Below are positions 33,245-44,739 of a stretch of DNA of 64,000 nt, in pieces. Below the pieces are notes generated by a model, which saw only the letters and a program-made list of their open reading frames with translations, had not been told where the DNA came from and did not search any database. The translations under genes and the position numbers were made by a program. Position 1 is the stretch's first letter, and every line of letters starts with the position of its first letter. The stretch is taken from positions 310,001 to 374,000 of the forward strand of contig JAUIRK010000312.1 in the NCBI GenBank assembly GCA_030549495.1, given 5' to 3'. Source of the DNA: Nectonema munidae. Lineage: Eukaryota; Nematomorpha; Nectonematoida; Nectonematidae.

Positions 33245-34393
33245 AATAGATTTTGAAAGAGGGCTGACGGTTTACTTGGGTGCATCACAACTGATGAAAA
33301 GTTAACACCAATAGTTATAGGAAAGTCAAGAAAACCAAGACTCATGAGAGGTTTGAAAATTAGTCTGCTGGCAGACGCGTATACTTCCAATAAAAAAGCA
33401 TGAATGACATGTTAAATCTTCACTGAGTGGTTAATGGAGCTTAATAAAGAGATGAAACGTCAAAAAAGAAAAATCCTGGTGTTTCTGGATAACGCGACCT
33501 CTCACCTACCTTACAACTGACCTTTCTGATGTCACATTAAAGTTTCTCCCAGCCAAAACCACATTTCTCATTCAGCCACTTGACCAAGGGTTAATCCGTT
33601 CGTTCAAAGCAAAATATCGAAAATTGTTAGTGGTGCAAATTATCACAAAAATGGACACTGTAAACACAGCAGCCGACTTGGTCATGTTTATCACTATTCT
33701 AAATGCGCTACATTGGATTTCGATCTCGTGGCAAGACACTAAAGGAAGTACGATATCTGGATCCCTCAGACGTTTTGAGTCTCCATTTGCTATAGATGAG
33801 GGACAAAGTGCAGAATACGATGCTTCATTAAAAACTTGCTTGATACAAGTCACTAAAGAACCGATTGATGAAGATGCGTACATTGCGTACTTGCATCCTT
33901 GAAACCTACATTCAACTAAGGCAGACTGAAGATGTAGAAAGTGGCGATGAAAAAAAACAAAGTGCAACAAGTTTTTTTTTCACTTAAATATTTTGGAAGA
34001 ATTTTAAGACCTTGCCTGCTCACAAGATCCAAGCATGCTGTTACATGTCAATCAATTAATAAAAATTATCAATTTATCCATGGTTACAAGTAAATTAAAT
34101 ACAAGACAAACTCTTTAATTTTTATAATTATAGTTTTTTTTTGTTAAATCGATGTAATTATTTTCATTTAAGGAAAAGTTTTATGATTCATTTTTTTTAT
34201 TTCAACCAAGATAATAAGGGTATACCAACAAATCTTTTTAATGTTGATTTTATCTTCCTAAGATTTAGAATCATACAGAGTTGAAATAATAGCAACTATA
34301 TTGGAAAAAATCAATATCCTGTATATATCGGATCCTTGACAAACAGGATTTTTTGTTACCTCCGTGACTTTTCGGTTTAGAGAGGTTTCACTG
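33245..34393 (+). pseudogene. Tigger/pogo transposase C-terminal part and 3' end
   Basis: In shifting frames: TPIVIGKSRKPRLMRGLK, LVFLDNATSHL (second Asp of the DDE_1 domain), LIQPLDQGLIRSFKAKYRK (third-Asp region) and a C-terminal region ALHWISISWQDTKGSTISG. About three frame changes and stops interrupt it. The element ends at 34393 with the complement of CAGTGAAACCTCTC, followed by TA, the pogo/Tigger end and target. The N-terminal DNA-binding half and first Asp are absent. It directly follows the FLYWCH fragment. Confidence 0.75.
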
Positions 34394-34395
34394 TA

Positions 34396-35430
34396 TTTTA
34401 TATTTTAAATGTGAAAGAAGAGAAAATTCTATCAAAATAGTTATTTGGTCTAGTGTTCAATTATCTTGTCTAGCGCGGTACACACATCCATCAGTCTGTT
34501 GTATTTGAAAACTCTCATTAATGCCAAAACTACTTCTTTTCAACCACTTCATTCCTGACAAACGAATTAAAGAGGAGCTTCTTTTTCGGACATTAGGGAT
34601 ATCAAAAATGGCCGTTTGTTGCAAATTTTTTCAAGAGTTGGAACTGAGAAGTTGAACAAGGTGGTGCAAACTTTTTGAGTTGAAACAGTTAAATTAATTT
34701 TCAATGTTAAATAAACGCATCGCACTTCAGCAACACGGATTGCGAGCTCACGTGATTTGCATCATTCCAACTTCACATCACGAAACATTTAACCTGCTTC
34801 ACTTTACTTTCAGTTTTCAGAACCCAACCACTTCAAAGAAAACCACAAAGAGATGAAACCTTTCGGAGATCTTCACCAACTGTCAAAGCTATCAACAATC
34901 ATCTAATCCATAAAGGCTACCCAATAAGTCAAAGAATCTACTGCCTCTATTTCTCTCTTTTCAATAAAGTTTTTTTTTCTTTCAAATTGTTGTCGGTCTA
35001 TTGCTGTTCAGCAATACATATACTACAGTGGCTCCTATTCCATAGTTTGACAAGGGTAAACTTTCTTTTCATATTTTGTTAGATGTAAGACTTGATATAC
35101 CTCGTCCGGGGAGACCATGTTACCAAAGTTATTTCTTATTTAACCTATATTTGCAGTTTGCACCACATTTCTCAATTAATCAAAGAATCCAAAAATATTC
35201 TTAAACAGTCAAAAAAAACAAGGAAGACAAATTAGTAAAAAATGTGTTTTTGAAAAGGGATAAAGAGGCCATTTTTAATGCTCGCTATGTTATAGTGGTA
35301 TTATAACCAAGTTAAAGTTTAAAAAAAGAATGATTAGTGCGTTTTCTAATCTAACTCTGCTTAGGGTTGGTGGTAAATACTGTTATTTTTATAATGTATT
35401 TGCAAAAAGAAAATAATTTATAACCTACCT
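34396..35430. other. Unexplained stretch with an AATAAA
   Basis: 34480-35030 is less AT-rich than its surroundings and contains TCAATAAAG at 34962, then a T-run. It has no open frame and no recognised repeat ends. I cannot say whether it is an exon, a non-coding transcript or an element fragment. Confidence 0.3.
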
Positions 35431-35437
35431 CTTAGGT

Positions 35438-35808
35438 ATATTAGGAGTTTGGCAAAGCACAGGTGACAGTATATATGCAAACGGAGGTTAGCAAGATACT
35501 ATGTATTTATTTTTAAAAAATCTGAAGTTAAAAATGAATATCTTACAGGAAACTTTGTATTGAGGTTTGCTCTATAGTTCCCAACTGTCCTTCAAAATTT
35601 TAGCTCATTTTAGATGAAAAAAGTTGAGGCCTTAAAATTTATGGAGGGCATAGATCGGTTTATTAGGAGCTTGGCAAAGCTCCTAAGGCATTATAAATGC
35701 AAACTGCGATTCGCCAAGAAACTATGTATTTATTTGTAAAAAATTGCATGGAATTTTGTATTGAGGTTTGCTCTATAGTTCCTAACTGTCCTTCAAAATT
35801 TCAGCTTT
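35438..35808. repeat. Diverged direct duplication, ~170 bp x 2
   Basis: 35438-35607 and 35660-35808 share TTAGGAG(T/C)TTGGCAAAGC, ACTATGTATTTATTT, TTTGTATTGAGGTTTGCTC and AACTGTCCTTCAAAATTT in order. Non-coding; origin unknown. Confidence 0.65.
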
Positions 35809-36129
35809 GAGAATTTTTGATTCACAATGAAGGAGCCTCTTCTTCACTGTGAAGATGTGTTTTGAAAATCTCAATACTAAATTTTTACACCATCTCCTAG
35901 TTCATTGGAAAACGTTTTATCTTCCTTTTAGACAAGTTACATACTTGTTTTTTAAGACTATACAGCTCCTCAAAGGACTACTACTACATTGACAATTTTC
36001 ATTTTTCTTATGATCACGCGTCCTCCTTTCACTGTCCTTCTGTTCAGTTACTTCTCTCATACTCAAATATTTGCACTATGATAAATAATGATTGTGAGAA
36101 AAAATTTGACAAATGATTTTTTTGGAAAA

Positions 36130-36900
36130 AACTGATTATTACCAACTCGATTGCCACCTTCAACCATTTTTACACTGTAATGTCCAAAAAGGAGTACAGA
36201 AATAAAAAATATGGAAGATATTGTTGAACATTTTAAGCAATTTTGAATTAAAAATGCGTTTTTTAAGAGTTTGTTTTTTCCGAAATGTCAATTGATAATT
36301 GTACACTTTCTTCCACGCTAATTGTGTAAACTAAGTCCTGAAATGAACTGAGCATCGTAATAGAAAAAAATTAGAAATATATTTTATTTTAAATGTGAAA
36401 GTATGTTTATGAGATAATTTTTATGCACTTTAACACATTTTTTCACAGTAATGGTCAAAACTTAGCGAAAAAATGGTAACAGCATTGTGAATTTAGTTAA
36501 AAAAATCTAACAAATTTGATTGACATCTACACATCCTAATTACGAAAATGAAATGAGCATGGTGTGATCATGCTGTGAAAAATATAAATAATGTCGACTA
36601 CAAATATGATTGACATTTTCATACTGTAATTGTAAAAAATGTATCGATAAATAAAATCAGCATCCTCGATTTATCTAAAATATTCGGATAAATGTTTTGG
36701 AGAAAATTTTCAGACATAAACGACAAAATTGTTCAACACTTTCAGAAATGTCCACGCCCTAATTGTGAAAACCGAGTGGGGAAATAAAATCAGCACTGTC
36801 AATTTGGTATAAAAAAATTAATTTTATTTACAATTTGAATGAATGTTTTCGTAATCAATTTTATCATCGATCAAAAGTTTGATTGATATTTGCTACAAAG
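36130..36900. repeat. Degenerate tandem array, ~110-140-bp monomers
   Basis: Several diverged copies of a unit with TTGATTGACAT, a (C/T)AATTGTGAAAA-like block, GAAATAAAATCAGCAT(C/G), GATTTA(G/T)(T/C)(A/T)TAAAA and AATGAATGTTTT. A related block lies at 42040-42380. It looks like old satellite DNA; nothing in it is coding. Confidence 0.5.
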
Positions 36901-37121
36901 TTGCCATGTTTATTGGAAATCTAATATAAAAAGTTATACTTTATAGACGTTATATTATAATAATATAAAAATTTTGTTCCAAATTGGTTGGAGAAAGATA
37001 AGTTCTTAAATTCAAAATATCGAATATATTTTATTAAACAAAATCTTTTTAAAGTCCTTAGATAGAATTGGTATAGGGGTATAGTTATTTACAACACAAA
37101 AATATCTTTTTTAAATATGGA

Positions 37122-37270
37122 GGGGGGCGGGAGTACGGTTGGCTAGATGCTGGGGTTTGATAACTCAAGGTCTTGGGTGCGATCCCGCTTCAAGCCTCCT
37201 TTCTCGTATTTCGATAAAAGCGGCGCAATTGTGCCGTCTCGATCAAAATACCCTACGATACCATTACCTT
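37122..37270 (+). mobile_element. tRNA-derived SINE, family 1
   Basis: The head resembles a tRNA with Pol III promoter boxes: A box GGTTGGCTAGATGCTGG, then GATAACTCAAGGTCTTGG and B box GGGTGCGATCCC. A shared non-tRNA tail (GCGGCGCAATTGTGCCGTCT, then TACCCTACGATACC) follows. Minus-strand copies occur at 57640-57780 and 63166-63285. Confidence 0.8.
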
Positions 37271-37582
37271 ATAAGAACAATTTCACTAACTTTTTGGGAA
37301 AAATAGCTTGATTAAAACAAGTCTTAGTGGATATGAAATAACTGGTACCATAAATTTTAAGCACCTTTTTGAAACGAATATATTCATAATTATCCTACAA
37401 AGACAAAGTGAAAAATGCATATATTTACGTTTACAAATCAATCTAATTAAAAAAACATAATTTTACATATTCTGAAATCAGTGAACAAGAAAGAAGTATG
37501 CTGATTAGGATTGAAAAATAAGCGTCAACTTTAAAACCTGGTTTATTTAAAGAAGGGCACTGATAACCGTCTTCAAAAAATA

Positions 37583-38506
37583 GAACGTTTCTTTGTGTGG
37601 AACAGTTATGGCTAACAGAAGGTTTCTCCCTTTTATATTCCCCTATCTCAAAGAGTTGAAATTATGTGAGTGTGAGAGTAGAATAATTTACACAAAATTT
37701 GCTTCTTTGACTGCCTACATACCAAGAAAACATCCTTCTAAAAACTTCAAAGTTGTGTATATTCTATCCTCACAACATAAAAATCCAAGAGTAAGCCATG
37801 TTCATTCTAAACCTGACGGCTTATTATCTTATAATGAATACAAAGGAGGAGTGGATGTTGCTAATAAAATCCTCAGAGCCTACAGGTCTTACAAGCCTAA
37901 TAGAAAATGGACGCCTGCAGTTTTTTCTAACTATTTAGACATTAATGTCTTGAACACCTGGATAATTGCCAAGTTCAACTCGCCTGACAAATTTCCTTCA
38001 ACCAAAGTAAGTGGAAGAAAAGTTTTCATACAGAATTTATCCTTTCTGGCCGAAGAATCAATGAAAACCAGATCAATGATATCTGAAGTACCCTTAGCTA
38101 TCAGAAACTTATTGGTTTTTCTCAAGACACTACTCAACCAACGACTTCCACCTCAAGATCGTTGTGTTACCTTTGCAAAATAAAAAGAAAAAAAGCATTT
38201 AAAAAGTGTGAAAAGTGCAAAAAGTTTGTTTGCAATGCACATTATAGGATATTGTGCTCTGAATGCTTAATCAAATCATATAAATTTAACGCCAAATATA
38301 CTAACTTTTACTTTAATTTCAAAATTTTCTTTTTTTCAAAAACAATAAAATAATTTTTTTTTGCTAATTTTATTTTATTTTGATTTTTTATCCTAACGAG
38401 AACGTTTACATGTTACTTTTGAAAGAAGTTTCTATGGTGGATATTTTAGAAAAATGTGTTTTAAATTGGCAATGGACAAAATTGTCCGGCGTCCGTCAAG
38501 CGAGGG
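37583..38506 (+). mobile_element. piggyBac element C, 3' half
   Basis: Frames at 37593-38183 and 38162-38312 encode the end of the piggyBac catalytic domain and its C-terminus: CGTVMANRRFLPFIFPYLKE, GGVDVANKILRAYRSYKP (third Asp), YLDINVLNTWIIAKFN, and the Cys/His-rich CYLCKIKRK with CEKCKKFVCNAHY. A frame change joins the last two. It closes with GTCCGTCAAGCGAGGG and TTAA at 38507. It is the same subfamily as A and B but better preserved, keeping the ~55 bp they lost. The 5' part is missing; the break at 37583 is abrupt. Confidence 0.85.
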
Positions 38507-38510
38507 TTAA

Positions 38511-39245
38511 ACAGTGTACAATTTATCGAGTTTTTCACACTGTTTAGAAGTTGCTTTTTTAAACTTATTATTTATATTTTCTGAATTTAAATTTACTTTC
38601 TTATTTTTCGTTTCCAAACGCGTAACCGATATTTGAGTTTCAGTTACTCCAAAATTTTATACTTCAATCTGATTTTTACATTTTGTTACCCTGGGAAAAT
38701 ATGTGTTTTTACACCCTGCCTTTAAATGCGGAGACATTTGAGATATCTTTTTCGTATTCAGTAAAGATCTTAATTGCAAGGAACCAAAACTCCAAAAACT
38801 AAAATCTCCGAAACCAAAATCTTTAAAAACTAAAATCAATGAAAACCAAAATTTAAGTCTAAAATCTTTAAAAACGATTATTTAAGCAAAATATATATTT
38901 CCTTAATCTTAAACTTCAAAAAAAATTTATATTCTACATTTCTACACTTATTTAATCTTATATATTTATTAAGCATATTTTTATCAATAAATTTTTGCCT
39001 AGAAAAACATGATATAAATTTTTTTAAAGACTAATAGAATATTTAAGAAGCAGATAACATTAATTTTATTATGCGTAGAATTGTAAAAAGTTCTTTAATA
39101 AAAAATTTTAATTTAAAAATACTAGAAGTTAACATTCAGAAGATTAACTAAATTGTTCTAAGCTCAAAGTGTCAGACTAAAAAATATGCAAAGCCAAGGT
39201 ATCTATATTAAAAATTTAAAATATGTTTTTAAAGATTAAATTGTC
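38511..39245. other. AT-rich stretch
   Basis: 38780-38880 repeats AACCAAAAT / AAATCTTTAAAAAC words several times, a short degenerate microsatellite. Otherwise no feature. Confidence 0.4.
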
Positions 39246-41292
39246 CCAAAGCATGGGTCTCAAACTCAAATTACCTGGGGACCGAGCCGAATCATATATT
39301 CAACAGAATAAGGTTTCGTATATTAAAAAAGAGTTTATTAATAACAAGAAGCTATCATTAAACTGATTTCTGTCTTCGTCCTAGTAATTACTCCTTGCTG
39401 CTTGAGACCTGGTCGTGCTTACTCAAGCACAGTTGTAACATCTTTGGCTTGAGGGATGAGGGCCTCAGTAGAGCTAGACGATGCTCGTCAGTCAGTTTGG
39501 ACCTGTACTTTGACTTGGCGATAAAAATACTTCATTTTTAAGGTTGGTCTATGAATTTACTAGGAACAAAAAAATTGCAGTGTACCATAAGTACAATATT
39601 TGAAATACATTTTTAACCAAGATTTAAAATTTAAAAAAAACTTGTTATATAAAATGTAGTTTTGGCTTTGACACAAGCTGGTAAACTTTCATCTGTAAGG
39701 CGAGAATGATAATTGCATTTTATAAAGTTCATACTTGAAAAAACTTACTCGCATAAAGATGTTGAGCAAAATGTAGATAACATAGCAAATGCTAACTTTT
39801 TCATGTTTATGTATGTGTCGGGAAGAGAATTAATTCCAAGTTTCAAAAATAAGTTTTTCCTTTTTTGGAACTTTTTCACATTCGCTCCATCTTGGACGAC
39901 ATCAGCCTTTTGTCTCCTCACTTCTATAAATGGAATCGTGTTCAGCCCCGATGGTTCAATCTCTAGCTGTGTGACAAGGAAAGAAAGAGTAGTTTTTTCT
40001 TTTCTGAAATCACCAAATCTTTTTGAAAGCGTCTTGCATTTTTATAATAGCTTATTTATACTTTGTCTTTTCTTTTAAAGAGGAAAATCAAATAATTGAC
40101 CACTTTTAACATCCCTGGCAAACACCCTCATTTTTCGTTCAAACGACAAACTTCTTCGAGCAAATGCCAATGCCTTACCTCCCTTTCTTTTAAGTTTTTT
40201 ATTCAAATGATTTGTTATGTCAACCATGAAAAAAACTTTTCTAGCCAATTAAAGTCTTCTAATTGAGGATAATAAATCCTTTCCATTTCAAAAAAGTTTT
40301 TAAGCGTTTAAGTACTTCTCCTTTGGAGAGCCAGCCACCTGACATTGTTGCGCAAAAAAGATCTGAGTATATGTTTTCAACTTCTTCTAAAAATGAATAA
40401 AACTGTCGATGACGTAGTCCATTTGCCATTATTTTGTTTACTATCTGGATTACAAGGTTCATTACTTCAATACATTCAGAAGAAAATGTTTTCAGCACAT
40501 AAGGCTTTTTGATGAACAATGCAGTGGGATGCTAGCAATTTCACAAAACCATTTTGTACTCCTCTCATGTTTGGCGCACCATCAGTAAACACAGACACCA
40601 AACGAGTGGTATTTATCCGCTTCGCTTCTAAACAATTTAACACAACTTCGCATATGTCTTGCCCTCGTGTTTGGGATTTTGACTGTAAAAGCTCAATAAC
40701 TTCTACTTGCGGCCCTTCAGAGTTCACATATTGACACAACAAAGCAATTTGCTCAATATCTCTTAAAAAGCAATTCAAAATCGCTTACAAGTAATGTTAT
40801 CTGCCATTTTAATAGTTCTGTCTTTGACAGTCTTTGCAGGTATATGCATCTCTTTTATCTTTTTTATGATTTCTTCTTTGTTTTTAAAATCTGAAATAAG
40901 CTGTTCTGATATTTTAATAAAAGATTCTTTCAAAAACTCACCGTCTGTAAACGGCTTACCTCTTTTGGCAATCTCCTGAGTTGCGACAAAACTTGGCGTT
41001 ATTAGTTGAATGAGGAGTTTTTGAAAAAAGTCTTGTTTACCTCGACTTTATTTTTCAGTTCCATAATTGATATATTTCTTTCATCCTCTGTAGCATATTT
41101 GTTAGCAAATTCAATTTGTTTGTTTTGAAAATGTCTTTCAACATTACATTTTTTATTATTCGATAACTTTTCGTCAAATATCAAGCACACAAGTGAGCCA
41201 GCATCATTAGCAACAAAAGCAAACAAGTTAGTCCAAGGTGTATTAAACTTTCTATTTTCTTCAGAAACTTTTCTTTTTTTGGATTTGTTCAT
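39246..41292 (-). pseudogene. hAT transposase, GTF2IRD2/ZBED-like group
   Basis: The N-terminus starts at an ATG at 41292: MNKSKKRKVSEENRKFNTPW then CLIFDEKLSNNKKCNVERHF, a BED-like opening. It continues GKPFTDGEFLKESFIKISEQ, DIEQIALLCQYVNSEGPQVE, QTRGQDICEVVLNCLEAKR, VSVFTDGAPNMRGVQNGFV (the TDGAP motif with the second Asp), ASHCIVHQKALCAE, MANGLRHRQFYSFLEE and GGWLSKGEVLKRLKTF (the RWLSRGxVL motif, Arg lost). The dimerisation end reads FSSMNFIKCNYHSRLTDESL. At least five frame changes. The 3' terminus GGGTCTCAAACTCAAATTACC lies at 39246-39285; the 5' terminus was not found. Confidence 0.8.
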
Positions 41293-42039
41293 TTTTAGAA
41301 CTTAAAATTGTCACAACAAAACTGATTTTAATTTAAAAAATCTGTCATTTGCAAAAAAATCAAAATATGTAAAAAAAAAAAACTAAAATAAAAACGGATA
41401 AATATGAAATAAAAAAGTTAAATATTTAAATTTATTCAACTTTAATACAGTTGAACCTTAATAAACCGGACGACTTTGTTTTCTGAAAAATATTTTCGGA
41501 AGACGAGTTTTCTGGATAAACGAAATAAGTTTTATTTCATGTTCTTGAAATAATCTTGATTTTTTAGCATTTTTGTCTTCTTTGGAATAATAATTCTTTC
41601 ATTCTAATGATTATTTTATATTAATTTGTTTTTTTCTCTCTTAATTAAACTACCTGAAAATTTCAAAAACGGAAGAAAATTTTTCGATAAATTCTTTCAC
41701 AATCTGTATTGAAGAATTAAACTTTATAAAAATAAATTTTGAAACCAAAAAATACTTTGTTTTTAAAATCAAAAGTGCCTCACTTGAATTCAACTTATTA
41801 AAAATTGAATCGAGAAAGCATGGAAATTGAAAACCAAATCATAAATTATGTTGATGCGACACATTTGTTTAAAATGATCCGTAAAATAACTTGAAACGTC
41901 AGTTGCTATACTTCAAAAGAAAAGATTCAAAAACTTTTTAAAAAATTTTACAAAAAAATGAAACTGAAAATTCCAGATGTGATTTTTCGGTTGAATAGAA
42001 AAACTTTCATAAAAGAATTGGTTATCGAATTTTAAAAAA
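41293..42039. other. AT-rich stretch with a Tigger-type end
   Basis: TA-CAGTTGAACCTTAATAAACC at 41446 looks like a pogo/Tigger terminal repeat (pattern CAGTxGAACCTxxATAA), with a GTTTTCTG...AGTTTTCTGGATAAACG echo at 41478-41520. No transposase follows. The rest is featureless. Confidence 0.4.
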
Positions 42040-42380
42040 ATTCATATAAAAAAATTATTCTCAATTTAATGGAGATATTTTAAGACCTCTAGATGTGAAA
42101 GCTGAGTTTAGAAATGAACCAGCATGATCGATTTGATATAAAAACATATATTTTAAGTAAAATTTAAATGAATGTTTTTGGAGACAATTTTTAGAAGTAA
42201 AGATAACATTTATAGGTATTTTCAAATCCAAAATGTAAAAAATGAAAACAGCATGACCGATTTAGTATAAAAACAGATATTTTATGTAAAATTTGAAGGT
42301 ATATTTTATTAGATATATTTTTGATCAATCAAAATTTTGATTGACATTTTTTAAAAAGTAGCCATGATTATTGAAAAAAA
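42040..42380. repeat. Second block of the degenerate repeat family
   Basis: Two to three units related to 36130-36900: GAA(C/A)CAGCATGA(T/C)CGATTT(G/A)(A/G)TATAAAA, AAATTTAAATGAATG, TTTTTGGAGACAATTTTTAG and GATCAATCAAAATTTTGATT. Confidence 0.45.
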
Positions 42381-43358
42381 TTAAATATCTAAAGTGTTAT
42401 GCGTTCCAAACTGTATATAATTATAAATTTTTAAGGTAGTATACTTAATATAGACGCTAAGTTATACGGTTAAGTACAGATAATGTCAAAATTTTGCTTA
42501 AAAATTTTAATTTTTCATTTTGATTCACAGTTTTTGACATGAAGGGTTCATTCAACTACCATGAAAATGGTTTCAAAAGATGCAGCTAGCGATTTTTGAA
42601 AAAGTCACGAAATTTGAAGGGATATGATTCAGCCAATTTTGTACAATTAATTTTTTAGTCATAAAAAGTGCCTAAATTGTTCTGAATATTGTATTCATAT
42701 GATTGTGATTGTAAGTTTATTTTCTATTTTTATAAAACTTAAGCAGTCATTCATGTTAGTCTCGCTAAAAATATTCCATTTACTTTTGAATTTGGTTAGA
42801 GCTTATTAAATAAAAAAAAATAACTTTTTTTAATATGGGAACAGGTCAATTCGGACTTTGGATAATTCGGACTCGAGGCAATTCGGGCTCTGTTATTTTA
42901 AGGCTGAATTGTCCTTGAACAATCAACTATTTATTTGTATAGTTGAATTTTTTTGTTTTTGAATATAATATAAATTATACATTCATTAAATTTCATTTTT
43001 ATTTAAATTAAAACTGATAATGATCATATCATTAGTAGATAAAGGAGGTCTTGAAACATCATGGAAAACAAAAAGTATAAAAATTTATTGAAGCATCTTT
43101 TGCGAAATTCCAATTGAACTTTCATATATACCTGTAATTTTCAATTGAAAGAATACTAAAGTCTTTCTAAAAAGTTTATTTCTACACTTTAAATATTGTT
43201 TTTAAGCATATAAACAATCATAAGTTTGAAAATAATGACTTTTTGATGGAAAAAAAGTACGTTTAGATCTGCTTAATAACTTTGTCAAAATGGATTTATG
43301 GCGATTCTCAAATCCATATACCAAATGTGAAGCTTCTGAAACTAACTTTACACTTCTT
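42381..43358. other. AT-rich stretch with Tigger-like motif repeats
   Basis: 42845-42895 has three close repeats of an AATTCGG(A/G)CT word, as in subterminal regions of Tigger-type elements. No coding potential is seen. Confidence 0.35.
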
Positions 43359-44737
43359 TCAAGAATGAAAAGGGAAATTTGGGTTGTTTGGCTTATTTTT
43401 ACTTTTAATCAATTCTTGTATTTGATCATTTGAGACATTTTTTAATATTGGTGGTTCTACTAAAGGAGTAGAGGTTAGATCTATCAATTCACACCAAAGT
43501 TCAGCTTCCCAGTTTATTTTACGAATTTTTTTCTCTACTTTAACATGATCATTATTTCTAAAGTACAAAATTTCGAAACATTTAAAAATATATTATTAAA
43601 AAATAAGTTAACGTCTTTCTAAGTTCTAAAATTTTATCAAGTGCAATACTTCCAATGCTATTATTATTTTTATCACTTTTGACCATTGAATAAAGGAAAT
43701 TTGCTGGAAGTAAACAAAAAGCATTTCTTTGTAAATTATGTTGAACGATGCGTATAACATCTTCTTCATAAGGAAGACGTTTTAATTGATTAATAGTAGA
43801 AAAAAGAATGAATGGAGTGTCTTGAAGTTTCGAGGACACTTTTATCAACTAATATATCTTGAACTTGAACTTCTTCTTTCAATAAATGTTTTATGCCATT
43901 GAATAAAGCGTTTGCTAAAGCTGTTCCTAAGTTGGAAGAACAATCATGCCTTACAAATTTAATTGCATATCTTGGTGATTTCGTGAGATTATAACTCTTT
44001 TTTATATTTATATCATATTCCAATCTTCTTCTTCGTCCTAAATTTTATTAAGATTACAAATTATTAATGTTTTTACCTGAGAAATAGATGAGAGATAATG
44101 GTTGACTTTCTTCATTAAATTCTTCAAAAAATTTTTGGTATCACATTACTTTTTTTAAACGTCTTTTCATTTTTTCTTGAAGCATTTATATCAATAGAAT
44201 ACATTTTAAATTACCTTTTGGTCCCACTTTATTTTTTGATCGCGAAGCTACAATCTTTCTTCAATTGGAACATTTGCTTCAGGAGGACAGACACATAAAA
44301 TGTGTTCTTTAGTAGAATGTGCTTTTTTACAGTCAACTCTAGAATCATTGCAAGCTAGAGTGTTCAAAGTGCATGAACACGATGATAAATCAAAGAGACT
44401 ATTAATTTTTTTATTTAAATTATTTTTCACACTTATTTTAGCATGCTTTCGATTTATTTCTTTCACATTTGTCAATAAATTTTTAACTTTCCTTGTTATT
44501 GATTTATCATTAATCAAAGGTAAGTTTGAATTTACTAAACTCTGAATGTATTTTAGTACAGTGCAATTTTTTTCAACAATTGAACAAAAATCCAAATTAG
44601 GAAAAGAATAAATGAGAAAATAGTATTCTTGAATAACTTCTAAATAAGTGCTTGGATGCGTTAATGATATCACTTGGACCACCGCCGAATTTTTCTTCGT
44701 TCTTCTTCCAAGTAAGAGGTTTCTTCATTTTAGCCAT
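43359..44737 (-). pseudogene. Decayed copy of an uncharacterised multi-copy protein family
   Basis: Read leftward: ATG at 44737 (MAKMKKPLTWKKNEEKFGGG), a helical part (FCSIVEKNCTVLKYIQSLVN), a Cys-rich block (SCSCTLNTLACNDSRVDCKK, then EHILCVCPPEANVPIEE), a segment with YAIKFVRHDC and GTALANALFNGIKHLLKEE, and (43582-43848) EEDVIRIVQHNLQRNAFCLL with NFLYSMVKSDKNN. Near 43359-43568 is a closing motif INWEAELWCELIDLTSTPLV-EPP. From memory, this order (Cys-rich CPP block, ANA(L/A) helix, RNA(F/Y)xxxxExxL, LIDxxxxxxxEPP) recalls a large family of uncharacterised proteins in aphids, hydra and other invertebrates, probably transposon-borne. The middle is missing and frames shift several times. Function unknown. 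Confidence 0.5.
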
Positions 44738-44739
44738 TT

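Noticed and set aside
33572-33970. 132-codon minus-strand frame
   Set aside because: Shadow of the Tigger C-terminal frame on the plus strand.
34480-35060. Possible solo long terminal repeat (AATAAA, GC-richer)
   Set aside because: No matching second copy, no clear TG...CA ends and no flanking duplication; left as unexplained.
37122-37200. Possible tRNA gene
   Set aside because: Head is tRNA-like but repeated elsewhere with a shared non-tRNA body, so it is a SINE.
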